64,000 bases of DNA. Source: Diplolepis rosae (Eukaryota; Arthropoda; Insecta; Hymenoptera; Diplolepididae). The stretch is from NCBI GenBank assembly GCA_030998225.1, contig JAPYXD010000555.1, forward strand, positions 3,348,001 to 3,412,000, given 5' to 3'. The notes beneath the pieces were generated by a model. The model was given only the letters and a program-made list of their open reading frames with translations. It made no database searches and was not told where the DNA came from. The translations under genes were made by a program, and so were the position numbers. Positions within the stretch are counted from its first letter, which is position 1. The number at the start of each line of letters is the position of its first letter. This document shows positions 35,901 through 46,279 of the stretch, piece after piece.

Positions 35901-37751
35901 TTACAATCAAAAAAAGTTTGCAATGGAACTGATTGTCCAGATAAAGAGGGAAAAGATGATTGTATTGGACCTGATTGTCCTGGTAAAAAAGGAAGAGATA
36001 CATGCAGTGGATCCGGTTGTATGGATAAAGAGAGAACAGACGATTGCATCGGATCCAATTGTCCTGATGAGGAAAGGAACGATGTTTGCAGTGGACCTGA
36101 TTGTACCAATAAAGAAGAAGATGATTGCACTGGACCTGATTGTTCTGACAAAGAAGCAGAAGATGTTTGCAATGGATCTGATTGTCCAGATAAGAAAACA
36201 GAGATTAATTGCAGTGAACCCGATTGCTCTGACAAAGAAAAAAAGCCTGAATGTGAAGGAACTAATTGTCCAAGTAAGGAGAGTATGCTTATTTGCACAG
36301 GTGCTGACTGCGAAAATGCAGGAGAAAAAAATGGTTGCAGTGGGTCGAATTGTTCTGACACGGAACGAAATCTCAACTGTACAGGCTCAAATTGTCTATC
36401 TAAGGAAGAAAATGCAGATTGCAAAGGAGTAAACTGTAATCCTGATACGAAGAAAGTATGTACAGAAAAGGATTGTCCTGAAGGCTCTGCGAATAAGACA
36501 AATGTCTTCTGTGACAACAAAGATCCTCATCGTCAAAGGAAAAAGGAACGTTTAGAAAAAATGCATCAGTTAGACATTTTCTCATTAAAAACTACTCCAG
36601 ATGAAGATTATAGTTCTAGTCGTGAAAGTGAAGAAAAAGAAAAGGATAAAATAACTGCTATTCATCCCACCACTGCAGAAACAGAAATAGGAACGCAAGT
36701 AGGAGTATCATTTCAAACAGAAAACCAACCCATTGTTCCAAAAGATAAAAAGGAAATGGAAACAAAGGTTAGTAATTTAAAAAAAAAGAATCACCGAGGG
36801 CGTGATGATGCAAGGCAGGAAGTCAAAGATGAAGAAAGAAACAAAATAAGAAATAAAAAACGCCATCCTTCTAAGCAGAAGAAAAAAGTCTTGAACGATA
36901 ATGACTCATTTGATGATGCTCCTCATAATAATTCAAATGAAGGAAAGAAACCGCATTCTCTTCGGCAAAAGGAAAAGAATAAAGATAGAGAAAATCTTCT
37001 TTCGCGTTTGTATTCAACTTCCTCTTCACATTTAACTTCAACTCCTAATCCATACTTGAATTCAAAAGAACAAATAACAAAGACCAAACAAATGCAAAAA
37101 AGAAAAAAAGGTAAATTAGAAAACCGTATGAAATATGACAAAATTACAGATTTATTCCAAAAAGAAGATTCATCAACAATCTCAGATTCAGTGATAGATG
37201 AAGATGTATCAAAAAGTAAAGAAACTTTCAAGAATAAAGCTTTAGAGGGAAGTGAGGGTCCAGTAAGAAATAAAGATTTTTCAAAAAATAAAGACATATT
37301 TGAAAGTAAAAATAGATGGGAAAATGAAAATTCATCCAACACTGAAGATTTCTCTGAAAATGGAGATTCAGTAAAAGACTTTGATGATACGAAATCCTCT
37401 GAAATGTTGAATCTAAGATCAAATACCAATTATCCCACAGATTCAGAAGACCAGCCTATTGTTTATCAAACCCAAAAGCCAGAGGTCAAAATTGCAGAAC
37501 GTTCTATCTTTAACGATTTATTAGATAAATACGATAATGCAAAACCTGCAAATCGAATGTTTGTAGAGCCTACAAATAATGACGAATTAGATAAAGTTGA
37601 TAGAGATAAAGAAATTTTTTACCCAAAGAAACAGAAATCAATTTCCCAAGAAGACGTACTTGATGATGTCATCAATGACTATTATGAAGAAATAGCGGAA
37701 TCGCCTGAGTCAATAATAAAGTGGTCGTCTTGGTATGAACAGGACAAATGA
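26935..37751 (+). CDS. large secreted Cys-rich repeat protein (three exons; frame broken by +1 A)
   Basis: Exon 1 (26935-27012) encodes a signal peptide, MLNGKFVSLSRVFFLINV..., ending exactly at a GTAAGT donor. Exon 2 (27754-29260) joins in phase 0 and encodes ~502 codons of mostly helical, unrecognised sequence (DIFGYLVYDRYDDF, HASFWHRSRAIEGLNELLDL) with about eight scattered cysteines. Exon 3 (32511-37751) joins in phase 1 at GTAAAT. It encodes a Thr/Ser-rich stretch, ~1,200 residues of CxGxDC repeats and a ~400-residue charged Lys/Glu/Ser tail ending SSWYEQDK. As written, an extra A in the run at 35290-35298 causes a stop at 35312-35314 (~1,462 aa). Without it the three exons total 2,275 codons exactly. 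An alternative donor at 29255 is in the same phase. Putting all three exons in one gene is inferred from phase and order; transcripts could show two genes. An extracellular structural or matrix role is plausible but not shown. Confidence 0.75.
27013..27753 (+). other. intron 1 of the repeat-protein gene
   Basis: From a GTAAGTAT donor to an acceptor ending GTTGTTTTAG. AT-rich, with no repeat or gene recognised inside. Confidence 0.65.
29390..29895. repeat. CTATCT-rich low-complexity array (intron 2)
   Basis: Degenerate CTATCTCTTT/TTTATC units fill about 500 bp and produce a meaningless open frame. Purine-rich inverse units (AGATAGAAAGAGAT) appear at about 30605-30730 and 31760-31930. Confidence 0.7.
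29897..30601 (-). mobile_element. deleted Tc1/mariner-type element (705 bp)
   Basis: Inverted ends AAGGGTGATCAAATAAGA and the complement of CGTATTGGATCAACCTT are flanked by TA (29895-29896 and 30602-30603). On the minus strand the ATG at 30489 begins MNRFTPEQRIQIVKIYF. Shifted frames give TERTIRETINKLRS and HPPNEVRR, then after a deletion PRSCDLTPLDYILWEF and SQSIDALEVNITRVINGRP. These are the N- and C-terminal parts of a Tc1-type transposase with frameshifts and stops. It sits in intron 2 of the repeat-protein gene. Confidence 0.8.
30768..30852 (+). repeat. tRNA-like sequence with pol III-style terminator
   Basis: CTTAGCTCAGTAGACTAAGC resembles box A and the D arm; GGTTAGGGTTCGAGTCTC resembles box B and the T arm; a run of seven T follows at 30846-30852. 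The anticodon arm is irregular, so it is more likely a tRNA relic or SINE head than a working tRNA gene. Confidence 0.4.
31016..31704. mobile_element. CACGGAGAGAAA-type element (689 bp)
   Basis: Inverted ends CACGGAGAGAAATAACTGG and CCAGTTATTTCTCTTCGTG, TA duplicated (31014-31015 and 31705-31706). It holds the element at 31118-31337. Confidence 0.75.
31118..31337. mobile_element. CTCTCTAAAT-type element, subfamily B, nested
   Basis: Ends CTCTCTAAATCTGAATCAGT and GATTCAAATTTAGAGAG, TA on both sides (31116-31117 and 31338-31339). Very close to 18903-19101. Confidence 0.8.
32884..36510 (+). repeat. CxGxDC coding minisatellite with a 309-bp higher-order repeat
   Basis: The unit is usually about 14 residues, of the type DDCTGPDCPDKEGK: one Cys, three residues, Cys, then an acidic/Lys spacer. 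By eye I estimate 80-90 units. A 309-bp (103-residue) higher-order unit marked by NKETIALQSKK recurs at about 34958, 35268, 35577 and 35886. Aromatic residues are almost absent. The antisense strand stays open by composition only. Confidence 0.85.
34932..35557 (+). repeat. recent tandem duplication differing by one A
   Basis: 34932-35247 and 35241-35557 are identical as read except that the poly-A run is 8 A at 34981-34988 and 9 A at 35290-35298. The second copy is therefore offset by 310 bp and shifts the frame. Confidence 0.85.
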
Positions 37752-37839
37752 AATCAATTTTATTCAGACACATTTGATGACAAACCAATTTATTTTTGTG
37801 TTACAGGATTATTTAATTTATATCTTTCTTTGAAAAATT

Positions 37840-37845
37840 AATAAA
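37840..37845 (+). promoter_or_regulatory. polyadenylation signal of the repeat-protein gene
   Basis: AATAAA 89 bp after the TGA stop, in AT-rich sequence. Confidence 0.6.
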
Positions 37846-37849
37846 AATA

Positions 37850-38960
37850 TTTTAGACTATGTTTTTTTTACTTAAATCATATAAGCTGATTTCAGCAAAA
37901 ACATCAAATATTTATTGTTATCAACATTCTATGACTAAAAGTATAATTTACCATAGTTTTTAAACTAATATTTTCTTTGGAAATGATTTTGCTTATCATC
38001 CAATATAATGCAGTCATGAAAAAACTTAATCTGTAGTAACACAGACTTTATTTTCAATCTACTCTATTAAATGAAACACGCCAACACAAAAGCAATTAAA
38101 AATTGATTTTGGTTTACCCGGGAATCAAAGCAGTGCAGGACTATCAAGAAATTAATTTTCGGATGCTTTTATGGCCGCAACGAATGGGCTTCATTTCAGA
38201 CTTCGCTTAACTTTTTAGTCATCAAGCATATTCATTCACATAATTTATCTCCCAATTTTTATAATTGCATTCGTATTATACATATGTAAAATTTTTATCT
38301 TGTTTTTCGAAAGTCTCTTTTCAAAAAAGTTTTTATCTAGCAAATCTAATTGTTTAGTTTACTTTCTGCTTACAAGAAGCTTTTTGAATGTGAGATTTTT
38401 TATTTTTTTCAATAACCCATCAGATAAACGAGGCAAAGGTTTCTTTTCACTTTTTATTTTATATTTAAAAAAATTGTTTACATCATTTGTTTACGTCATT
38501 GTCCGTAATTTTATTTAAGTGCTGTAATATGCGAGGGTTGGTCGATTACATATCTCAATCGAATCAATTTACTCATAAGGCGTAATACAATGGCTTTGTG
38601 TAAATCGAATAATGACGATGAACTTTAAATCTCCTCGAATGTATTAAAATCCGTGTAGATAATGAAGACTTATTATCTACAAGAAATCAATAATTTATTG
38701 CGGTTTACCCGCATAATTTGTACGCAAATCGTCATATATTCAATCCGCGTTGGCCCGCGTTTTCTACGTTGTTTCCCTTTTAGTTATTGCGCGTTAATGC
38801 GAGTGAGAATCTGTTCACTTAATTGGCTCATGCACCTGTTGCAGGGACGTAGAAAAATTATAGATTTATATACGAAATTCTCCAAATCGAAGGCAATTGT
38901 TTATTGTTTGTAGACATTTCTCGATGACTTTCGAATTTCTCAAATAATTCGAACTTTTAA
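37850..38960. other. intergenic, no gene seen
   Basis: AT-rich; short open frames only. No RNA or bounded repeat recognised. Confidence 0.4.
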
Positions 38961-38967
38961 TTAATAT

Positions 38968-39302
38968 AATGTAAGGATTAAATAAATCCCTATAGTTTAT
39001 AAAATGATTATTCTTGAAATGACTTAATTACTAGAAAACATAAGAAAATATAGTCCAAATAAGGTATAAAATCCAGTTAACAATCAATCTTCTGAGGAAT
39101 TAAAAATAAGATCAACTGTTCAGGACGACTGATCTGAACAAAGTACTCTCAATTTTGCACTTTAGATGGAGACATTAATTCCTTTGTTTAGTCTATGGGT
39201 ATTTGGAAGTCGCCAGCCTTATCTACGTTTCTACGACGATGGTTCAAGCTTCTATAGCCGTTGATCAAAAATTAACTTCATTAAAATTTACTTCAATAAG
39301 CA
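38968..39302. repeat. left arm of a long interrupted inverted repeat
   Basis: 38968-39117 (AATAAGGTATAAAATCCAGT and neighbours) is inverted at about 44930-45066, and 39195-39302 (ATTAACTTCATTAAAATTTA) is inverted at about 43606-43690. The right arm has about 1.2 kb of extra sequence, including a TTAA MITE. Confidence 0.65.
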
Positions 39303-40002
39303 ACAATGTCTATAATTATACATATATTTATTGTCTGTAATTTGCCTTTCTCTCACAAGAAATTATTTATGATTCAGTAAAGTTTATTTATAAAGAGATA
39401 CAGTTTGAAAAGTAGATTCACTCAAAAAATTATTGATATTTAATCTCTACTTTAATTGATTCTGAATTCAGAAAATTCTTGGAAATAATATAAAACGGAG
39501 ATAAGATATACATGTTGGAATTGATCACATCAATGATATAAAGGATATACATATTTCGAAGGTGGCACACAAGGGAATCAAAATAAACAAGTATTATAAT
39601 TTATCGATTCTCAGAGATTGTTGGCTATAAAGTATGTGCTCACTTGGAATTTAGTGGGAAACCCTGACAAGACTACATGGGAAAATATTGAATGAACAAA
39701 TGGACGGATAAAGTTACCGAATATTTTTGTCAAGGTGCATTTTATCTATTCAGAATTTATTTCAGTTGCTTTTTTCAGCATTTTCTGATATGCAATCACA
39801 TATTTCATTATTTTTTAAATGTCTTCTAATAAAATAGAGTCGTCCACTTAAATTTCTCAACGCTTGTATATTTAAGAGATCGCTCTACACTATCACTGGT
39901 AACACTGGTCAACAAAATATGACCTATGTTTTTATGGAATGAGATATATCATTTTCAGAGTAGTTTTCTTTTCTGAATCTAAATCTGGCCTCTGTTTTTT
40001 CC

Positions 40003-41973
40003 CAGCAAGTCAGATTTTTGAGATTTTTTGAGTTAAATTTTCTTTTGAAAAATCACAAATCGTATGATAAAAGGGTTTATACAATTTTTTAAACGGAAAG
40101 AAATACATTTATCGATGCGTTTTTAACGCAGAATCCATTGATTGTTTTGATTTTTCGATATCTTATACAGTTCCTGAAATAATTTTAAAAAACTAAAAAA
40201 AAACACGAAAAAAATGGTTTTACAAAAAACCTTATATTTAACCGAATATCATTTATTTTTTAGTCAACTTCATGTTATTCTCTTCTTTTTTTGATGCAGA
40301 AATAAAATTTCATAAAAGTTTATATTTTGTTAGCCAGTTTGACGGTTAACAAGTACTTGAGTACGTTTCGTGTTTTTTTTAATTATCTCAGAAACTGTAT
40401 CAGATATTGAAAAAAACAAAACAGTCAATGGATTTTTCATTAAAAAATGCATTGAAATCATGTATTTCTTTCCGTTTAAAGAATTTTTTACACCCTTTTT
40501 CTAATAAAATTTGAGATTTTTCGAATTAAAATTTTTTTCGAAAAATCACAGATCGTATGATAAAAGGGTTTAAAAAAATTTTCAAACGGAAAGAAATACA
40601 TGATATCAGTGCATTTTTTAACGCAGAATCCATTGATTGTTTTTTCGATATCATATACGGTTCCTGAGATAATTTAAAAAAACTAAAAACAAAAACACGA
40701 GAAAAAATGGTTTTACAAAAAACCTTATATTTAACCGAATATCATTTATTTTTCAGTCATCTGCATGTCATTCTCTTCTTTTTTTGATGCAGAAAAAAAT
40801 TTCAAAAAGATTTGTGGTTCCAGCTGTAACTGTTCGAAAAATACATTCATAGCAGAGACGTTGTCTCTTTCTATAGAGTTGCCAGTTTTACGGCTTACAA
40901 GTACTTAAGGTGAATTATTGTACTGTTTCTTGTATCTCATTGCATTAAAGTCTACAATATTTGCAATATTTACAGAGTTTACAGTATTTACAAAGTTTAA
41001 AATATACCTTCTTTATTTATTTATTTTTTCCAGTCAAGATATTCTCATTTATTGTACCGCCGTAGATCGGCTTATGAAGAGCCTTGGTCATGAACACCAG
41101 CCAGAGAATTGACGTTTATTCATTGATGCAAATAAACATAGTTTGAAAGCTGTTTTCTTGCACAGTGGAAATGAATATCCATCAATACCCATCGCTCATG
41201 CCATCAATTTAAAAGAGTGCTATACTGTTATGAATTTGTTACTTGAAAAAATAAATTACAAATCATATGAGTGGTCTATCTGTGGCGATTTTAAAGTCAT
41301 AGGGATTCTTCTCGAATTGCAATCTGGCTATACAAAACATTGTTGCTTTCTATGCACCTGGGACAGCAGAGCACGAGACCAACATTATAATGTTAAATTT
41401 TGGACACACCGAAAGACGTTAGAACCAAGAAAAATGAACAAAAATTACATGTGAAGCTCGGCATAGTAATAGTGTATTTCTTATCAAGTGCGAAATGACG
41501 TATTTTAACGCAAGAGCGAGCCGCGACGAGCGGTTAAATACGTATTTTAAGTTTGTTTTAATTTTCCACACACTTCAAATTTTACTGCACTAGTGCAGGA
41601 TAATCAACTTTCTGCACGCAAACCGATACTCACAAACTTTCGATGTACAGTGGACAAAATTAGTATATTTCATATCAAGTACGGCAAGGCGCATTTTAAC
41701 GCAAGATACGAAAATATATTATTTTGTCCGAAAAACGACACCGACTTGGCTAACTTTCGGTATACAGCGAACAAAAAATATCCGCACTCGAATCGAAATA
41801 TACTATTGTCAAAGCGATGGATAAAAACGAAGAAGGGTTTCGTTTTTTGAAAAAACACATCGAAATCATCTATTGCCTCCCGTTGAAGAAATTTTAACAC
41901 CCTTTTATTATACGATTTGTCATTTTTCGAAAAAAACTTTAACTAACAAAATCTCAAAAACCTGACACGCTAG
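40003..41973 (+). mobile_element. ~2 kb inverted-repeat transposon with a broken ORF
   Basis: Outer ends TCAGATTTTTGAGATTTTTT (left) and, inverted from the right, TCAGGTTTTTGAGATTTTGT. The subterminal ~300-bp block (GTATGATAAAAGGGTTTA, CGGAAAGAAATACAT, CCATTGATTGTTT) occurs directly at about 40020-40330 and 40510-40810, inverted at about 40360-40500, and partly inverted at about 41850-41945. The coding relic lies between these blocks. Confidence 0.6.
41040..41453 (+). pseudogene. fragment of a transposon-associated CCFLCxWDSRAR protein
   Basis: Frame reads DILIYCTAVDRLMKSLGHEH, a TGA at 41110-41112, then FIDANKHSLKAVFLHSGNEY, PIAHAINLKECY, WSICGDFKVIGILLELQSGY, KHCCFLCTWDSRARDQHYN and a stop. 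I recognise the KxCCFLCxWDSRAR block from uncharacterised proteins repeated in many arthropod genomes. The TGA falls within the conserved stretch and the C-terminal half is missing, so it is a relic. Confidence 0.6.
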
Positions 41974-42019
41974 GTGTAATAAGTGTATTATTTATAGTTA
42001 TATTTTTAAAATTAATTTT

Positions 42020-42130
42020 TGTTCATTTCTTTGGCATAGGGTCAGTTTTTTCTTATTTCCCTTGATTAAAATTATTATTATTACATTTAAAAATGCGAAA
42101 AAAGAAAGGAAGGCAAACGTTTCGGCCACA
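42020..42130. repeat. partial copy of the GGCATAGGGTCAGT palindrome family
   Basis: TTGGCATAGGGTCAGTTTTT and GGCAAACGTTTCGGCCACA match the element at 47283-47460. Confidence 0.5.
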
Positions 42131-42449
42131 TAATTTTATTGCACAGAAAAAAAAAAATTTTTCATTAATTTTTGTTTGATGATTATAAATTATTGAGCGC
42201 ATAAAATATAATCGATTAGGATAAATAGTTTCTTAAATTCTATAAGTTTATGTCTACTTGTTCTATTGGTATAACAAAACTTTCGTAGAAATTCTGTAGA
42301 AAAGCTAGGGAAATCCAATAAAATTATATAGACGAAAAAACTAACAAAAATCGAACTGTCATTTAATTTATGATAGATAATCTTCATTTTATGACGAATT
42401 TGATATGGGCATTTCTATATTTATTAATGCTATTATTTTGATTTGGATT

Positions 42450-42926
42450 CTAAGAAAAGGATCTGGCAAGTGTTAGTTTAAAGAAAGAAAGAATAATTCT
42501 TGCATGTATACATAATGCAAAGTCTTGCTTGAAAGGGTGGTAGAACAAACTTAGCAAGAAGAAATATAGTCGCGATGAGTAACGCTCTTTTATGCGACAA
42601 TCTTCTGCGAAGTCTTTGTCCTTTTTGCACATTCCGTATTCAGACATTGGGACCTTCGTTTGTTCTTCCCTCCTGATCCCTTTGTTCCTGATCCGGTTTA
42701 CATAGCCCGAGATCATCTCGTGCACGGCTGCACCTGTACCAAAACGTTCACCTTTTAGGACACCTTTCGACATTCTTCAAGTGAGAAACAAATTTCGTGC
42801 CGTCTCATTGAGTTTAGATACAATATTCCGGCGTCCTTTCACCTTCACCCGATTTGGAGAATCAGCGAAAAACCGGTTGCAGAGAGTTTCTTGGATGCTG
42901 TACATCGTTGATTGTTGCATTGCCAT
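42450..42926 (-). pseudogene. unidentified ORF pair split by a single TGA
   Basis: From the ATG at 42926 the frame reads MAMQQSTMYSIQETLCNRFF...GRRNIVSKLNETARNLFLT, meets TGA at 42779-42777, then continues in the same frame as RMSKGVLKGERFGTGAAVHE, MISGYVNRIRNKGIRREEQT and CKKDKDFAEDC. Codon use looks protein-like and the sequence is less AT-rich than its flanks. After about 42590 it becomes hydrophobic low-quality sequence, so the true end or a donor site may lie near there. I do not recognise the family. A retrocopy, transposon ORF or decayed gene is possible. Confidence 0.45.
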
Positions 42927-43028
42927 AGGGTGCGTCAAGGAGTTGGGGAGGGATTTTTAACTTGAAAGTAAAGCTTTCCTTTCATGCATCTTATCTCAAT
43001 ATCAGTTCGTTTTTAATTTTCTATATAT

Positions 43029-43592
43029 GGATCATTCCATGTTTAATTTACACCCCAAAATTTTGTTTCGAAAAAAATATGTTTTGTCGCGTTTTTTTTT
43101 TAATAACAAAATAGTGAATTTTTATAAACAATTATCATTGATGATTCATGCACCAAAATTTATTTCAATGTACACATTGATCATAAAACAAAGGAATCAG
43201 TAGATAATTAGGGGCGGCAACAGCACGCTCGCTCGGTCGCAGAGACGCGTGCGCCCGAATTAAGAAATTCATTACTCCTAGTGTTTTGATTTCTCCATTC
43301 TCAAATTTTCACGGTATCATCAAGAACTTTCACTTTTCACTTTGAAAAGCTTGGGGGGCTAGGCACATTTTCCGTATGACAACAATTTTTTATATCGAAA
43401 GCTTTTCTTACTGTATTAATATTGAAAAAACATCAATTTTTCCAATTTCAAAACTTTGAAGATTCATTTCTCGAAATTTTTAAATATAATATTGAGAAAA
43501 AATACATGTCGATTATTTTTAAACATAGGACGCGACAAAACATATTTTTTTCGAAACAACATTTTGGGGTGTAAATTGCGCATGGAATGACA
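43029..43592. mobile_element. MITE with ~55-bp inverted ends (564 bp)
   Basis: TCATTCCATGTTTAATTTAC...CACCCCAAAATTTTG on the left is inverted on the right as CATTTTGGGGTGTAAATTGC...CATGGAATGA; pairing includes ATATGTTTTGTCGCG. The interior is noncoding. Confidence 0.7.
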
Positions 43593-43951
43593 CATATACA
43601 TATTGAAGTAAATTTTAATGAAGTTAATTTTTTATCAACGGTTAGAAACTTGAACCATCATCGTATAAAAGTAGATAAGGCCCCAGTAAGAAGGCTTGAA
43701 TTGAAAAAAAATTAAAAATTTCACAGTTTAATGTGAAAGTGACGATTTTTTTATTCTAATAGCTGATTTTTCCCTGAAGCCCAATTTACATAAGGGAAAT
43801 AGGTTTTTTATAAATCTTAACTTAATTGTATTCACAAATCGTACTCTCATTTTCGTTGAATCTCATAAAGGAGAATATATTTCTACTTTGTTTAATTTTT
43901 TCTAGTTCCGGCAAATATTATCTATATTACATTTGTTTTGTATTTCGTTAA

Positions 43952-44315
43952 GGGTATATGTGATACTTAGTAAATTAGCAAATTTAATTGATTATAGGTT
44001 TCTACATGTCTGTGTCCAAAATACATAAAATTTTGTTTCCAAAATTTGGGAAATGTTAGATAAGATAAAAACGGATGTAGATAGCCCGCTTTTAGTTTCG
44101 AAAACCAAAAAAAAGAAGTTTAATTTTAGCAAATTATACCAAATTTTTTTTTTCCATTATTAAAACCAAATGTAGTCTATCTACGTCTGTTTTTATCTTC
44201 TCTAATATTTAACAAATTTTGAAAATGAAATTTCATATATTTTGGATACAAACATGTAGAAACTGGACCAAATTGTTCACATTAACTTTCTATTTTTCTC
44301 AAGTATCACATGACT
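43952..44315. mobile_element. TTAA-flanked MITE, same family as 7024-7475
   Basis: Starts GGGTATATGTGATACTTAG after TTAA (43948-43951) and ends CTCAAGTATCACATGACT before TTAA (44316-44319). Confidence 0.7.
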
Positions 44316-44412
44316 TTAAGAGGAATACGTTATAGGTTTATTTAATTCATTCCAGTTCCTGAAATCAATAAGTGTATGAAACTGCTTTTAATAATTTTTT
44401 TGGAATATAAAT

Positions 44413-44503
44413 TTGGTACATTTAACCAGTCAGCTGTGGCAACCATGGCAACTTCCATTTCTCTATGATTGATATAGTCGTCAAACACAGCTGGCTGGTT
44501 AAT
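44413..44503. repeat. short inverted-repeat element
   Basis: TTTAACCAGTCAGCTGTG is inverted as CACAGCTGGCTGGTTAA about 70 bp away. Confidence 0.45.
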
Positions 44504-45069
44504 TTGAATCAATTTTACTTCATATTGAGGAGAGATTTTGTACTTTTAATTCCAATATTTAAAATTTGTTTCGTAGGTATTTTATTATTATGAATTCTAG
44601 GTACAAATAAAATAAACTTCGTGCATTTTAGAAAATTATAAATAAATATATAATAAAATTGAATATCTTTTAAACTTGAACTTGATAAGAAAGTGATGGT
44701 TAAATAACAGTGAAAATATGACTTATTACAAAGGTTTAATAAAGAAACGTGTTAACAGTATTTTATCTCTCACTTCCTCACCCTTAATTTCCAGTTATCA
44801 AAAAATTTAAATTGTTATTCACATATTTGTTTGCATAAAAAAATTTATTTTAATTCCACAAAACAGAATAAAATTGCTATTATTTTGTCGCATTCTCGTA
44901 TTTTTTAATTCCCTTTAATTCACTTCTTGATCTTATTTTTAATTCCTCAGAACATTGATTGTTAACTGGATTTTATACCTTATTTGGACTATCTTATGTT
45001 TTTTAGTAATTAAGACATTTTAAGAATAAACTTTATATAAACTATCAGGATTTATTTAATCCTCACAAT

Positions 45070-46180
45070 ATTTATTTTTGATATTTGGATTATGTAACTA
45101 ATCATAATTTTTTTCCAACTATATTCAAAGGTATGAAGTTCTCCATGGCATCCAAGCTGCCTGCGCCGCCCCTGATAAAAGATAAGGTGTCACTTTATTT
45201 ACTACGACACAACATTTTTTTTAATTTGACATATCAATCTGAAAATTCAGAAAATTTTAACTCTTAAATGGTAACCGCAGTAATAGAAAATGACCATTTG
45301 AGCCAAAAAAAGTTCACCGAAGAAAGAAATGAATTCTTAGTTTTTATTCTCTTTTGCAATACTATTTCAAGGTCAATAATGAAAATTTTAAAATAATTTA
45401 ATGTTTCTATAGCATACTAGGAAGTTTCTTAATCTGAGTTCAGATATTTTATTGATTTGACGGCTCTTTATAAATACGATTCTGATGTGTAAAAAATTTA
45501 ATGTGTTGATACGTACCTTATTCCCTTATCTTTCTACAAGGAACAGATTAAAATTTTTTCGAGATATCTAAATGAAATTACACGCATTTTACAATTATAA
45601 GAAATATTATAATTTTAGCATTTATTTGACACAATACATAATATTCTTGAATTCTGTGATAAGATAAAATGCGATATTTTCAAAAGGCTTGATGTATTTC
45701 AAATATATTAGATGATTCTTGTTTCACTCTAAACAATTCTTGGTCATTCCAACAACAACAAAAAAACACTTTTTGTTGGACTCAGTACATACATTTTCAC
45801 TAAAGCGAACCAGAGATGTCCCTTATAGTATTCTGTTATATTTCCTCTCCAGAAAGATATTTAATGTTAAAAAAAAGTTATTTTGCACGGATATATTTTA
45901 CCTACAAATTTGGTCACGTGGTCCGATTGGTCTATGGCCTTAACCTACTTATTCTGAGTAGAATGAACAAGAATTGTGAAGTAAAACCTGATTTGCTAAG
46001 AAAATTAATGAAATGTGTGGTGTGAGTATTATCATAGAATAGCGAAAAATTAATTTATCAGTGACTTTTATTCAAGGCTTTTCCTTTTAAATTCTTCAAC
46101 ATTCGAAGAATACAAAATTCTTTGCCAATTTTAAAAGTGCAAGGACTAGATATAATTAATTATTCAAAATTTAAAGAATT
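45070..46180. other. AT-rich, no gene seen
   Basis: Contains a scrap of the GGTCACGTGGTCCGATTGG repeat near 45911; otherwise nothing recognised. Confidence 0.4.
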
Positions 46181-46184
46181 TGTA

Positions 46185-46275
46185 TAATGATCATCCGATA
46201 ATGTAGGCAGTGGCAAAAATTTCGAACTCAACTAAATAATTTGAAATAATTAATTATAAGTTAAAATCTTAAAAA
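46185..46275 (+). repeat. SINE tail fragment
   Basis: TGATCATCCGATAATGTAGG and GGCAAAAATTTCGAACTCAA match the 3' part of the SINE at 15965-16280. The tRNA-like head is missing. Confidence 0.55.
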
Positions 46276-46279
46276 TTAT

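Noticed and set aside
33081..36432. Plus-strand MDLIVLMKK-type open frames in exon 3
   Set aside because: Shadow frames of the CxGxDC units. The correct frame has the cysteine pattern and connects to the splice acceptor at 32511.
33436..36520. Long open frames on the minus strand opposite the Cys-rich array (up to 282 codons)
   Set aside because: They mirror the repeat units (repeats of IRTIRS or LSGQSGPLQ type), have no starts or splice context of their own, and exist because the repeat lacks stop triplets on that strand.
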